DNA of 64,000 nt from Malaya genurostris (GCF_030247185.1 NC_080570.1:153463641-153527640), one strand, 5' to 3'; positions 46,580 to 57,960 are shown, numbered from the stretch's first letter. Made by a program: numbers and translations. The notes: generated by a model from the sequence alone, not told the origin.

Positions 46580-46851
46580 CAGGCCCGTACCCAGGATTTC
46601 GTTTCGGGAGGGGCCCAAGGTAAAAAAAATAATGTTACTGAAGACTGCTTATGTACCTAATTCTCGGTGTGCCTCTTACGGGTGTTTTTAACAGACACTT
46701 TTAACTTTTCCACTGGATCTGTTATTTCTTTACGTTTACAGTCTTGTTATTTCTGCAACACATGCCTTAGGCCTTCTAAATAATTTCATATCTGTTTTTG
46801 ATTTCGGGAGGGGCCCGGGCCCCTCGGGCCCCCCCTCTGGGTACGTGACTG
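46580..46851. mobile_element. 272-bp hAT-type MITE with perfect 8-bp target duplication
   Basis: Ends CAGGCCCGTACCCAG and, reversed, CAGTCACGTACCCAG. Flanked on both sides by ACTGTTTA (46572-46579 and 46852-46859). The 8-bp duplication points to the hAT superfamily. No coding sequence; GC-rich ends (GGGAGGGGCCC). Confidence 0.88.
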
Positions 46852-46859
46852 ACTGTTTA

Positions 46860-47720
46860 TGAACCCAGTTGAAAGTATTCCCCCAAGCGTCAGCTGGAAA
46901 CATTCATAAGTGCAACTTAAAAACTCTTAAAAAACGAAACGACCGCAGATAATTTGTCGTATGTGCATCGTCTCACGTCGAACATTCTTCCGGGGAGGAG
47001 GGTGGACTAAAATCCGTATTGCGCAGATGTGCCAAGTGCGCAAACGACTCCTGATGACGGAAGATTGTGGTGTTGATACGTACGTAATCCCCGAGTTCCA
47101 TAAATACCATTCACCGATCGTCGTCGTCGTCCCGGCGTGTTTCATTTGCGGCGGACGTGCTTCACATTAAGCCGGATTTACACGTTCCGTCAGTCAACCG
47201 TCACCGAAGCAAAACGTCAATTCTTACGAAAAAAGTTCACGTGCCGCAACAACATTTTCCTGTGCAGGCACACGTGTGACATTTGCTGACTAGAATACTA
47301 AACTAATCCTGACGAAACGGTGACGTTTGCGTGACGTTAATGAGCGCTCATGTATCGTCTGAATCGTACCACGAATCTTTATTTCGCAACAGCCGCGCCG
47401 CTATTATCATGACCGGTGCGGATCAATATTTGCACGTTTGCTTAATGTGACAATCCACCGACAGCCGGCTGAAATGAGTTGACAGTTCCGGGCGGGCTTC
47501 GGGTGGTGGAGGTGGTGGAAAACGCAGGACACAACCGGTAGGTTGTCTTATCATCGCGACCGAGATATTTGTGTGTTTTTTCATAAACTGATAACAGTGG
47601 AATGTGGCCGAATGGGCTTATTTCGGACACACATAGTTCGTTCTCGTCTAACCACGTGATGTTTGTTTTTTTTCGCTGTCATTGATTGACGGAAAGTTTA
47701 ATTTTATAACGAAGCATATA
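46860..47720. other. Unique GC-richer island, no gene proven
   Basis: 46920-47170 and 47400-47640 are CpG-containing, unique. 47170-47390 has GTCAGTCAACCGTCACCG and TGACGTTTGCGTGACGTTAA words like the MITE at 25.5 kb. No splice-supported exon. Confidence 0.35.
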
Positions 47721-48645
47721 AAGGGTGATTTTTTAAGAGCTTGAGAACTTTTTTAAACAATAAAACGCATAAAATTTGCAAAATCTCATCGGTTCTTTAT
47801 TTTAAACGTTAGATTGGTACATGACATTTACTTTTTGAAGATAATTTCATTTAAATGTTGACCGCGGCTGCGTCTTAGGTGGTCCATTCGGAAAGTCCAA
47901 TTTTAGGCAACTTTTTCGAGCATTTCAGCCGGAATAGCCCGAATTTCTTCGGAAATGTTGTCTTCCAAAGCTGGAATAGTTACTGGCTTATTTCTGTAGA
48001 CTTTAGACTTGACGTAGCCCCACAAAAAATAGTCTAAAGGCGTCAAATCGCATGATCTTGGTGGCCAACTTACCGGTCCATTTCTTGAGATGAATTGTTC
48101 TCCGAAGTTTTCCCTCAAAATGGCCATAGAATCGCGAGCTGTGTGGCATGTAGCGCCATCTTGTTGAAACCACATGTCAACCAAGTTCAGTTCTTCCATT
48201 TTTGGCAACGAAAAGTTTGTTAGCATCGAACGATAGCGATCGCCATTCACTGTAACGTTGCGTCCAACAGCATCTTTGAAAAAATACGGTCCAATGATTC
48301 CACCAGCGTACAAACCACACCAAACAGTGCATTTTTCGGGATGCATGGGCAGTTCTTGAACGGCTTCTGGTTGCTCTTCACTCCAAATGCGGCAATTTTG
48401 CTTATTTACGTAGCCATTCAACCAGAAATGAGCCTCATCGCTGAACAAAATTTGTCGATAAAAAAGCGGATTTTCCGAATGGACCACCTAAGACGCAGCC
48501 GCGGTCAACATTTAAATGAAATTATCTTCAAAAAGTAAATGTCATGTACCAATCTACCGTTTAAAATAAAGAACCGATGAGATTTTGCAAATTTTATGCG
48601 TTTTATTGTTTAAAAAAGTTCTCAAGCTCTTAAAAAATCACCCTG
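47721..48645 (-). mobile_element. DD41D mariner derivative with palindromic ends, copy 1
   Basis: 925 bp between TA dinucleotides. The - strand frame 48487-47903 begins NPLFYRQILFSDEAHFWLNG and contains MWFQQDGATCHTAR and CDLTPLDYFLWGYVKSK. There are 41 residues between the second and third aspartates, so it belongs to the DD41D group. The N-terminal DNA-binding half is missing. In its place, 48475-48645 is an inverted copy of the element's own 3' end (47721-47895), giving ~170-bp terminal inverted repeats. CAA to TAA at 47903-47905 removes the last ~26 codons relative to copy 2. Confidence 0.92.
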
Positions 48646-48855
48646 TATAAATCTTGGCTGCAGGCAGTCTAGATTGTACCGGCGATGATGACCCATGCGG
48701 TAATTAGACAACTTCTTTTTTATGAATTTTTTCTTCAATTATTCATTTTTCGCTTAGTAAAAGACACTTAGATCTGGATTTATGAGTGCATAAAGCCAGC
48801 CCTATGACGATAGTGACGGTCGCAGATTACCGACGTCTTCACAATGATTCATTGA

Positions 48856-48996
48856 TGGAAGTTGTTGTGATAAAGACAAACAGACATATCCGCTGCGAGT
48901 TCAAACCGTGGGCGAGTCATTTGACAGCACTCAGACAAATTACGGAAACCATAGGTCATGGTTAAGAAGACTATATTTCCTAAAAGACCTTGTTTA
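48856..48996. repeat. Dispersed ~140-bp repeat, copy 2
   Basis: Partner of 46272-46412, same orientation, ~2.6 kb away. No transposon termini are obvious. Confidence 0.8.
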
Positions 48997-49193
48997 ATCT
49001 TATTACTTCCATTTTAATGAAAGCCTAAATTTTGAATTCATTACTATCTCTATGTTGATTTCAGCGATTCCTACTCAACTTAAATACTCAACTGGGAAGT
49101 TCTAGCTCAAGCGGCTCACTCACATAATTTAACATCTTCCATTTCGACAATGTCGCCCAAAAATCTCAGTAAAAATAGTTTTTTTTTCTAACT

Positions 49194-49686
49194 AAAGGGT
49201 GATTTTTTATCTAGTACCTCTTTTTGGGAACACTGTTTTTGACAGATCACGCGACAGAATCGTGGTCTTGTGTCATTGAGAAACTTGTTTATGTTGGTCT
49301 ATAATTTAATCATGAATCGACTTACGAACGAACAATGCTTGCAAATTATGAAATTTTACTATCAAAATTCATACTCGGTTAAGAGAGATTAAGAGATCCA
49401 CTTTTTTATCGAAAAATTGTGTTCAGCAACGAAGCTCATTTCTGGTTGAATGGATACGTCAACAAGCGAAATTTCCGCATCTGGAGTGAAGACCAGCCAG
49501 AAGCATTGCAAGAGCTACCAATGTGTCCCAAAAAAGGTCACTGCTTGGTGTGGATTATGGACCGGTGGCATTATTCGTGAAAAAAACAGGGATTGAAGAG
49601 AGTGTGCCAAAATTGGACCTTGAGCAGGGGCCGTCTAAAGCGCAGCCACGGCCAACATTTGCACGAAATGATCTTGAAACATTATA
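49194..49686 (+). mobile_element. DD41D-related mariner relic
   Basis: Begins AGGGTGATTTTTTATCTAG. The + strand shows an N-terminus (MNRLTNEQCLQIMKFYYQNS), then after a deletion NEAHFWLNGYVNKRNFRIWS, then the decayed tail. It ends where copy 2 of the palindromic DD41D derivative starts, at TA. Its own 3' end is not seen. Confidence 0.75.
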
Positions 49687-50611
49687 CAGGGTGATTTTTT
49701 AAGAGCTTGAGAACTTTTTTAAACAATAAAACGCATAAAATTTGCAAAATCTCATCGGTTCTTTATTTTAAACGTTAGATTGGTACATGACATTTACTTT
49801 TTGAAGATAATTTCATTTAAATGTTGACCGCGGCTGCGTCTTAGGTGGTCCATTCGGAAAGTCCAATTTTGGGCAACTTTTTCGAGCATTTCGGCCGGAA
49901 TAGCCCGAATTTCTTCGGAAATGTTGTCTTCCAAAGCTGGAATAGTTACTGGCTTATTTCTGTAGACTTTAGACTTGACGTAGCCCCACAAAAAATAGTC
50001 TAAAGGCGTCAAATCGCATGATCTTGGTGGCCAACTTACCGGTCCATTTCTTGAGATGAATTGTTCTCCGAAGTTTTCTCTCAAAATGGCCATAGAATCG
50101 CGAGCTGTGTGGCATGTAGCGCCATCTTGTTGAAACCACATGTCTACCAAGTTCAGTTCTTCCATTTTTGGCAACAAAAAGTTTGTTAGCATCGAACGAT
50201 AGCGATCGCCATTCACTGTAACGTTGCGTTCAACAGCATCTTTGAAAAAATACGGTCCAATGATTCCACCAGCGTACAAACCACACCAAACAGTGCATTT
50301 TTCGGGATGCATGGGCAGTTCTTGAACGGCTTCTGGTTGCTCTTCACTCCAAATGCGGAAATTTTGCTTATTTACGTAGCCATTCAACCAGAAATGAGCC
50401 TCATCGCTGAACAAAATTTGTCGATAAAAAAGCGGATTTTCCGAATGGACCACCTAAGACGCAGCCGCGGTCAACATTTAAATGAAATTATCTTCAAAAA
50501 GTAAATGTCATGTACCAATCTAACGTTTAAAATAAAGAACCGATGAGATTTTGCAAATTTTATGCGTTTTATTGTTTAAAAAAGTTCTCAAGCTCTTAAA
50601 AAATCACCCTG
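49687..50611 (-). mobile_element. DD41D mariner derivative with palindromic ends, copy 2
   Basis: Same 925-bp length, same junction and same missing N-terminus as the copy at 47.7 kb, with only scattered substitutions (FRIW for CRIW, VERN for VGRN, FLLP for FSLP). Frame 50453-49794 is open for 219 codons and keeps FSDEAHF, QQDGATCHTA and LTPLDYFLWG. TA flanks at 49685-49686 and 50612-50613. Confidence 0.92.
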
Positions 50612-50618
50612 TATTATA

Positions 50619-51492
50619 AAGACTGTCCCAGAAAGTATGGACGCACTTTGATTTCGCTGTAAATAATTCACAAGTGTTAGATATTCAAATTTTATTCGAT
50701 ATACTGATAATATTAGACTACAACAACAGAATATTATTCTCAACATTGACTACTTCGTTATTGTAGACTAGCTGGCGCATTGGGGACGGGTATAGCGTGA
50801 TGGGATAGTCGATGCCTTTAACGCAGCCCGCCTGGGTTCGATTCCCAACCCCGCACATAGGGTCAGAAAGTTTTTCTGGTCCGAAGAGGCGAATGACCTA
50901 AGATGTTAAAGTCTCTATAATCGAAACAAAAAAAAAAAAAAAACTAGCTGGCGCACCTTCTTGCGAACGTTCCTCATTCAATTCCGTACAGACTTCTTGG
51001 CGACAAGTTTTGACACTTTTTTCAATCTTTTTCGAACTGTTGAATGGTTTCGGCTACCGAGACATGTTTCCTAAGATGTGCCTTCGTTAATGCCCAAAAT
51101 TCCTCAATTGGTCGAAGTTGTGGGCAATTTGGTGGATTCATGTCTTTTGGGACATTTTTGGTAGTATACCATTCTACCGTTGATTTCGAGTAGTGGTAAG
51201 AAGCAAGATCTCGCCAGAAGACACCAGGATCCTTGTGGTTTCGAATCATGGGTAGAAGTCGGTTTTGTAAACATTCCTTGGTGTATATTTCGCTGTTCAT
51301 TGAAGCAGTGGTGATGAAGGGTTTCGAAATCTTACCGCAGCTACAAATTGCTTGCCAGACCATAGCTTTCTTACCAAATTTTTCGACTTCAATCGATGTC
51401 TCGGACTGGTTTGACACTTGCCCTTCTCGCACAGTATAACATTGTGGTCCAGGCAAGGATTTGTAATCGAGTTTCACGTAGGTTTCGTCGTT
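50619..51492 (-). mobile_element. DD37E Tc1/mariner element, copy 3, 5'-truncated
   Basis: Begins with the terminus AAGACTGTCCCAGAAAGTAT after TA. The - strand encodes VKLDYKSLPGPQ, AMVWQAICSCG, FWRDLASYHYSKST and PQLRPIEEFWAL. It stops abruptly at GTTTCGTCG (51492), so the helix-turn-helix half and other terminus are missing. A SINE is nested near its 3' end. Confidence 0.88.
50780..50942 (+). mobile_element. tRNA-derived SINE (Feilai-like) nested in DD37E copy 3
   Basis: Begins TGGGGACGGGTATAGCG; box B GGTTCGATTCC is perfect, and box A is TAGCGTGATGG. It has a short tRNA-unrelated body and an A-run tail. A 13-bp target duplication ACTAGCTGGCGCA is at 50767-50779 and 50943-50955. The second copy is at 57.7 kb. 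The Feilai name is from memory of the mosquito family. Confidence 0.88.
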
Positions 51493-52314
51493 TCACGAAT
51501 ATGGTAAGTAAGCCGCATTGGGTATAACTTCCTAGTTAGTTACTGGTAAGAAGTCTGTTGGATACGGATAAATACCTGAGGACAAGATATTTGACAGAAA
51601 TTTTTGACTGACACCACGACAGAAATCACCCATTATTTACATCTCATAACCTTAGATGTTTTTTTATTGCTGGAATTCAGCCAGACGGGCTTGACAGACT
51701 TCAAAAATCGGATAAATCAATCCCCCTTTTCCCACGTATATCGTTTTCGAAAAAAATCCGGAACTATGACTTTTAGAATAAAAATATTTGTTATGTCATT
51801 CTTTACATTTCATTTATTTTGCCTTTCTCACACAGAAAGGCTATGCAATCATATATATATAAAGTTATATCGAAAAAAAAATTCAATACAATCTTCATGC
51901 TTTTATGCTGTTTCTATTTTTTGGAACCTTTTCAAGCGAATTTCAAAAAATTGGCAATTTGAATATTGCAAATTTTCAAAGCCAAGTTATTCAGTTATTT
52001 TTCTAATCGAATTTCCGAAGCTATGCGTTTTTTTTGCGAATTACCTCAGATATGCGTTTGTTTTTTAATTAATTTTTTTAAGTCAAATGTCTTAGAAATG
52101 CACGTACCAGTCGAGATTTGGACTTATTTCGAAAACAAACATCTTTTTTATGCTGTTTTTTATGAAACCTTTTAAGGCGAATTCCCAAAGTTTTGCGGTT
52201 TTCCTAAGCCGATGATTTGTCTTATAGATGCAAGCACCGGTTTGAAGTTATAAAAAATTGTGTTTTTTTTTTCAAAAAAAAAAAATTTAAAAAAATCTGT
52301 TTATGCTGTTTTTG
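51493..52314. repeat. AT-rich repeats, no gene
   Basis: 51850-52290 contains GTCTTAGAAATGCACG and GCGAATTTCCGAAGCTATGC words of the same family as 30.6-31.9 kb, more diverged. Confidence 0.5.
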
Positions 52315-53215
52315 CCTTTCTCATATAGTAAGGCTATGCAATCACTGTGAAAATCGACATTTCAACCGAGGCCCAGAGGGCCGAATTTATATACCATTCG
52401 ACTCAGCTCGACGAACTGAGCAAATGTCTGTGTGTGTATGTAACAAAAATATGAACTAACTTTTCTCAGAGATGGCTAAACCGATTTTCACAAACAAAGA
52501 AATGAAATTCAAATGAAAGGTCTCATAGTCACATAGCCTGCTGTTGAATTTCATTCCGAGCCGACTACCGGTTCCGGAGATATAGGATGATATGTACCAA
52601 AAAAATTAAAAAAAATATGCCCTCACTTTTTTCAGAGATGGCTGAACCGATTTGCACAAACTAAGATTCAAATAAAAGGTATTATAGTCCCATAGCTTGC
52701 TGTGACTTCCGGTTCCGGAGTTATATGATAATATGTGAAAATTTGAGAAAAAGTTGACACTCAATTATCTCTGGAACAACTCAACCGATTTTCGCAAACT
52801 AAGATTCAAATGAAAGGTCTTATAATATCCTAAAAATTTGTAAAACATTTTATCTGGATCCGACTTCCGGTTCCGGAACTAAAGCGTGATAAATATTTTT
52901 CCACGAACGATGGTTGAGAACAGGTACAAATTCCGATAAAACTGTCTGATAAATTCTTCTGGTTTGCAGAGCTTGTTAGTTTGTGGGCATGACAACTTAA
53001 CTCGTCACTACTGGTCCCCTCTTTTCCTGTTCCGAGAGCACCGAAAGTAGAGGAGAAAAACTCCAAAAACTAAATTCGCTTCGATTTCTCTGCGATGCTT
53101 GAACCGATTTTCACAAATCTTGATTTCAATTAAAGTTCATACTGTCTTTAAAGCTACTATGAAATTTCATCCGGATCCGACTTCCGGTTCCGCAGTTACA
53201 GGGCGAAGAGTGTCA
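52315..53215. repeat. Diverged tandem array with CCGATTTTCACAAAC / GACTTCCGGTTCCGG units
   Basis: Opens with CCTTTCTCATATAGTAAGGC, GCAATCACTGTGAAAATCGA and CCATTCGACTCAGCTCGACG. Then ~130-180-bp units follow with AACCGATTTTCACAAA, CAAATGAAAGGTCT and CCGACTTCCGGTTCCGGA. The same head-plus-units layout appears at 58.55-60.01 kb. Unclassified. Confidence 0.75.
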
Positions 53216-53483
53216 AAGTTTTCAAATCGCCATATAGAGTGACAATATGTACAACACCGAAAGAAGAAGAAAACACAAAACGAATGAAACGTGCTTTGTT
53301 CTATTTCGTAAACCCTATAAAAAACGAAACTGTTACGGATGTCTGCTACTAGTGTGTGATATTGGTAAAAGATGGTACTGTGATTAATAAAAATTTGAGC
53401 TATTTTCGGATAAGTGTGACCGAAAGAATTGCTGGTTGTGTAGTGATGTCAATAGTAATAATTTTAATAATAATAAAAATAAC

Positions 53484-53518
<35 letters not shown>

Positions 53519-54540
53519 GAAATCTACTACATGTTTTATGCTGCTGATTCATGCTGTTCATGCACAAATTGAATTCAGCAGCTAGAAGTTCTATATGGAA
53601 GATCTATAATAGAGTAGAAGCTGGAACAAACGTATCCCCAGCAAGCCGTTCTAGTTTTATTTATTCGACCAGTTCTTCTGTCAAATTTAAAACTGGTATA
53701 CGCTGCCGTTCTATTTTTTGTATATTTGAAACACGAGTAAAACACTGCTGGGGCTGCCAGATTTTCTTGTTATAAAATTCAGATTTCAATTTTGTAACTG
53801 GCATAAATTATCCATCTAGAACTAGAACACTACTGAATATGCCCTAAACGCATTCCGATTACAGGAAGCAAAAACCATGTTCTTAGAGCTTCAGAATCGC
53901 AATTATTAGGTTTTTGAAAACATTGTCATTCTTCAAATTTGTTAAACGCAAATTTTCCGTTCGGATGCACCGAAACACTACGTGCTGCATTGATTGCACG
54001 AAACCCAGGACGAGATAAAGTAGTGCCTTGCTGTGACTAATCCCTTTTTATAACAACTAGTCGTGATCTATTTCTGCTTGCAGCCGATCTGTCGAGGCTT
54101 TGAACCTGACAAGCTGCTTTCACTCAACTGCACAAACCGGCAATTATTACGGGTGGCCTGTTTTATAATTACATTATTTACTGTCACCACCACGCGGTAC
54201 TTGACTACGATGGCGTGAATCAGAGCTTAAACTCCCAACGGAGTCGTCATCTGGTTACGGGGCCCACCAGCACAGCACGCACACACACAGTGGAGGGAGT
54301 GGCGCACCAGTTCCCCATTTTCGAGCATCACCCGATCTGCAGTTCAGTGAATTGCGCATATCTTGGCTAAGCAGAGCGAAATATCGTCAAGTCAAGTGCT
54401 TCATTTTGTAGCCCTAGGGATGAACGACGACACAGATAACATACCGGAACTAGATCACTTATTGCCTGGTCGATTTCTAACATGACAGGATTTTTTGTGA
54501 CGATATTTCACAAATTGATATATACACTAAGAATCGATTT
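53216..54540. other. No gene proven; (AAT)n microsatellite and GC-richer island
   Basis: (AAT)n lies at 53473-53517. 54130-54420 is GC-richer and unique. At 54421 a short + strand frame (MNDDTDNIPELDHLLPG) follows a leader-like sequence and could be a first exon, but no donor or second exon is clear. Confidence 0.35.
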
Positions 54541-54860
54541 TGCATGTCAGAATGGTCCAGCTGTGCCTTTGCAGGGACTCGAAAGGAATCATTTATTATA
54601 AGTTGCTTCCATATAGTCAAACACTGAATTCATATCTCTACTGTATAAAACCAAGATCGTTTAAAATCATTGATAGGCCTGAATTTTCCCTACATAAAGG
54701 GTGCCGTGTTCCATCAGGACAACGCCAGGCCATACATGTCTATGGTGACTTTTGAAACCAGTTTTAGGCCATTTCGCCATGGTCATGGCCAAGACCAACG
54801 ATGCCCAGTCGGACAATAGAAGAATTTGTCCTGATAAACCGATTAAAAACGAATAAACCT
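54540..54860 (+). mobile_element. mariner transposase relic
   Basis: Frames give DSKGIIYYKLLPYSQTLNSY then GAVFHQDNARPYMS, the central catalytic region of a mariner transposase, with frameshifts and no termini. Confidence 0.75.
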
Positions 54861-54999
54861 AGACAGATGTGATTACGACTACTGAATTAATCTACACAGC
54901 AACAGAGACGGGTTGGTGATGTCAGAAACAAAACCGGATAACGTGAATACGAATAAAGTGCATTATTCAAGTTCTTCAATGTTAAACATCGTTGCCTGG

Positions 55000-56600
55000 T
55001 TTTACTTTAGATCGAGATCCTGGAATTGTATCTGGTCTGGATCAGAATCTGAGATCCGGACCCGAATTCTGAATCTCGATTTAGGACTTGAAGTTTGAAT
55101 CTGGATCTTACTTATTGACCTGGATTTTGGACCTGAGCTCTGGCACTTAATTCTGATCCAGAATTCAATATCCGGATTCTGGATCCGCATTCTGAATCTG
55201 GATTTGAACTTGAACCTGAACTTGGAATCTTGATCTTCATTCTGGACCTAAACCTGGAGCTTCGTTTCAAACAAAGACGTGGATTCTGGACCTAGATCTA
55301 AGACTAAATTCAGAACCCGGTTTTTAGACCTAGATCTGGATTTTGGGCTTGGATTTTAAACCTGAATCCTGGACTTAAGTTTCGTTTCTTTACATGTACC
55401 TAGATTCTGGATCTGAATGCTAGACCAGGATTCTAAAACTGAATTCTGGATCTAGATCTAGAACTGAATGTTACAGCTGGACTCTTTATCAGGACCAAGG
55501 CTTGCATCTGGATTCTGGAGACAAATTCACGGCCTTCATTTCGAATTTGCATTCTGCATCTGGATTCCGAAACAGAACTCTGAAACTAGACGTGGATTGT
55601 GGGATCTGATTTCTTTAAAAGAATTCTGAGTCAGGTTTTCTGGACCTGGATTTGGATTCTGGACTTGGACTTGGATTATTGTGTCTGGATTCTGGAGCTA
55701 ATTTCAGGACCGGATTTGCATTCTGGATCTGGAATTCGAATCAGAATACTTAACCTAGATATGGATTCTTCCGATTCTCGATCTGAATACTAAAAATTAT
55801 TCTGAACCTGGTTTTTGGACGGAGATCTGGATTCTGAGCTTGGTGTTTCAGTCCAAAATTCTGCACTTGAGTTTTGGATTTGGGTTCAAGATTTAAACCT
55901 GAATTCTGCACCTGGGTTCTGGAACTGAATTCTGGATCTAAATCTAGTACCAGAACCAATATTCTGGACTTGAATCTGGATTCTGAAACTAAATTCATAA
56001 CCTACATTTCGGATTTGGATTTCGAAACAGAATTACGAATCTAGACGTGGATTTTCAGCCTCGATTCTGGACTTGATTTCTAGAAAAGAATTATGAACCT
56101 GGATCTGAATTCTTTGCTTCGATTTTAGACCTGAACTCTGCACTCGAGCTGTGGATTCCGGATCTGGACCTGAGTTCTGCACCTAAACTCTGAAACTGAA
56201 ATTGAACCTTAGAGTTCAGAACTGATTTTTTTGTTTAGATTCGAGACCTGGACCAGGATCAGAACTTGAATACTGGACCTGTATCTGAATTTTGAACCAG
56301 GATTCTGAAGCTAAATTCCGGACCTGAATTTTGGATTTGGATTCTGACTCCGGATTCCGAAACTGAATTATGGACCTAGATCCGTAACTATATTTTGGAC
56401 TCGAATTGTAGACCTGGAAATTTGACCATGATTCTGGACTTGAATCTAAATTTTGAACATGGTAAAAGAACCAGGATTCTGATACTGAATTCAGTATCTG
56501 AATTTCGTATTTGGATTATGGACCTGAATTTAGATCTGTATTTTGGGCCTGTATTTTGGTGATGAATTTTGGACCTAAATCTTTGAATTCAAGCCTTCAA
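55000..56600. repeat. Degenerate simple repeat (GGATTCTGGACCTGAATCT words)
   Basis: 1.6 kb made from GGATTCTGG, ACCTGAAT, TCTGGATCTGAAT and GGACCTAGAT words without a fixed period. Resembles the 42.8-43.6 kb array in complement and the kibra-intron array in style. Confidence 0.8.
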
Positions 56601-56639
56601 ATGTCAGCGAAAAGGATGATTTTCAGCAGTCTGCAGAAA

Positions 56640-57130
56640 AGTGTAGCAAAAATTCGTAAGCAGCTACAAGTTTCAACTATCTTTTAAAACTATATGGCAC
56701 TCTTGGCACTAAATAAGGGTCTGTTTCAATGACGACTTCCTCGTTGGAGTAGAATCTGATTCCTTAAAGCATTTTTAGGCCTGCAAACATGCAACAGTCG
56801 TTGGGGACCATATCTGGTGAGTATGATGGGTGCGGCAGCAATTCAAAGCCTAATTCACGAAATTTCGTCATTACAGCGAGCGACTTTTGGCACCGTGTCT
56901 TGGTGAAAGAACAATTTCATTCGTTATTCATTTGGAGTCGTTTCTCAACGATAAACTTGGGTTTTGACCGCTTCGGACGATTCTCACCGACTGCAGTCCA
57001 CTCGGCTGACGAATGCTTTGATTCCGGAGTGGATCCAGATTTCGTCCCTTGTCACATATCGAGCCAAAAAAAAATCAGATTTATTTCGGCGAAACAGCGC
57101 TGGGAATCAACGACGCGTTGACGTTTTCGT
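56640..57130 (-). mobile_element. mariner transposase relic (DD34D-like)
   Basis: The - strand, with frameshifts, reads TRDEIWIHSG, VKTQVY, LFFHQD, KFRELGFELLPHPSYSPDM and YSNEEV, in the order of a classical mariner. A deletion removes the region between the first and second catalytic aspartates. Confidence 0.7.
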
Positions 57131-57212
57131 TCCACCGTGAGCGTAAACCATTTTGACTGCAGCTTTTCAGATTACTTTAGTATCAGTACTCAGCACACCT
57201 CCGAAAAATGAC

Positions 57213-57328
57213 AACAGGAGCGCAGGATTTGGCATTTGGATTTGCAAGACACACATTTGGATTTGCAACACACAGCAAACGCAGAATGGAGCGTTCGAAT
57301 TGACGTAATGATAGCCTGCGCTCCTGTT
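57213..57328. mobile_element. Very short MITE-like inverted repeat element
   Basis: AACAGGAGCGCAGG at the left end is exactly inverted at 57315-57328. The interior repeats CATTTGGATTTGCAA twice. 116 bp; no clear target duplication. Confidence 0.5.
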
Positions 57329-57539
57329 ACTCCTGCACACGATATCCAAGCAAAATTGAATAATATTTTTCAATCAGCTGCATAACATGCTTTGTGATTG
57401 GATTTTTGTTGAGTCATAACCATCATAATCACAACACTTGATATTACTTGATATGATATTACTTAATCACCACGGTATTGCCGAATAAATTTTTAATACT
57501 TCACCACTACATTGATCCACTAATCAGAGCATAAAATTG

Positions 57540-57960
57540 CTAAAACTGCTGCATTTGGCGCCTTTTCAAAATTCACTCTGTACAAGACTGGGTAGAACTT
57601 AATCGTGAATATCTCTTGTTATACTTAACAGAACAACATATTTTTCTCTCCATGCTCTTGAAAATATGGTCAGCAATTTATGATAAAATTTTCAATAGTA
57701 TGAAATAACCACAAATAAGGGGGACGGGTATAGCGTGATGGGTAAGTCGATCCCCTTTCACGCAGCCCACCTGGGTTCGATTCCCAACCCCGCACATAGG
57801 GTCAGAAAATTTTTCTGGCCCGAAGAGGCGAATGACCTTAAGGTTAAAACCTCTATAATCGAAACAAAAAAAAACCACAAATAACACAAAATTATAATTT
57901 TGCTAAAATCTTTGGTTTCAACGAGTATTCGAGAGAAAAACTCATTACGCTTGTTTGTCT
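57540..57960. repeat. CGTGAATATCTCTTGTT repeat family copy, hosting a SINE
   Basis: 57570-57718 and 57885-57960 are halves of the dispersed repeat also found at 27.06-27.32 and 60.43-60.66 kb (TTAATCGTGAATATCTC, GGTCAGCAATTTATGA, GAAAAACTCAT). The SINE at 57719-57872 splits it. Confidence 0.65.
57719..57872 (+). mobile_element. tRNA-derived SINE (Feilai-like), second copy
   Basis: Starts GGGGGACGGGTATAGCG, box B GGTTCGATTCC, ends CTATAATCGAAAC plus A-run. Target duplication CCACAAATAA at 57709-57718 and 57875-57884, extendable by AA into the tail. Confidence 0.88.

Noticed and set aside
53356..53547. Ile-rich 63-codon frame
   Set aside because: Most of it is the (AAT)n microsatellite read as isoleucine.
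55599..55998. Repetitive 'LDLDLD' / 'QVQNSGL' frames
   Set aside because: Translations of the degenerate GGATTCTGG repeat, not a gene.
56789..57121. 110-codon + strand frame
   Set aside because: Antisense of a mariner relic whose - strand pieces match the transposase order.
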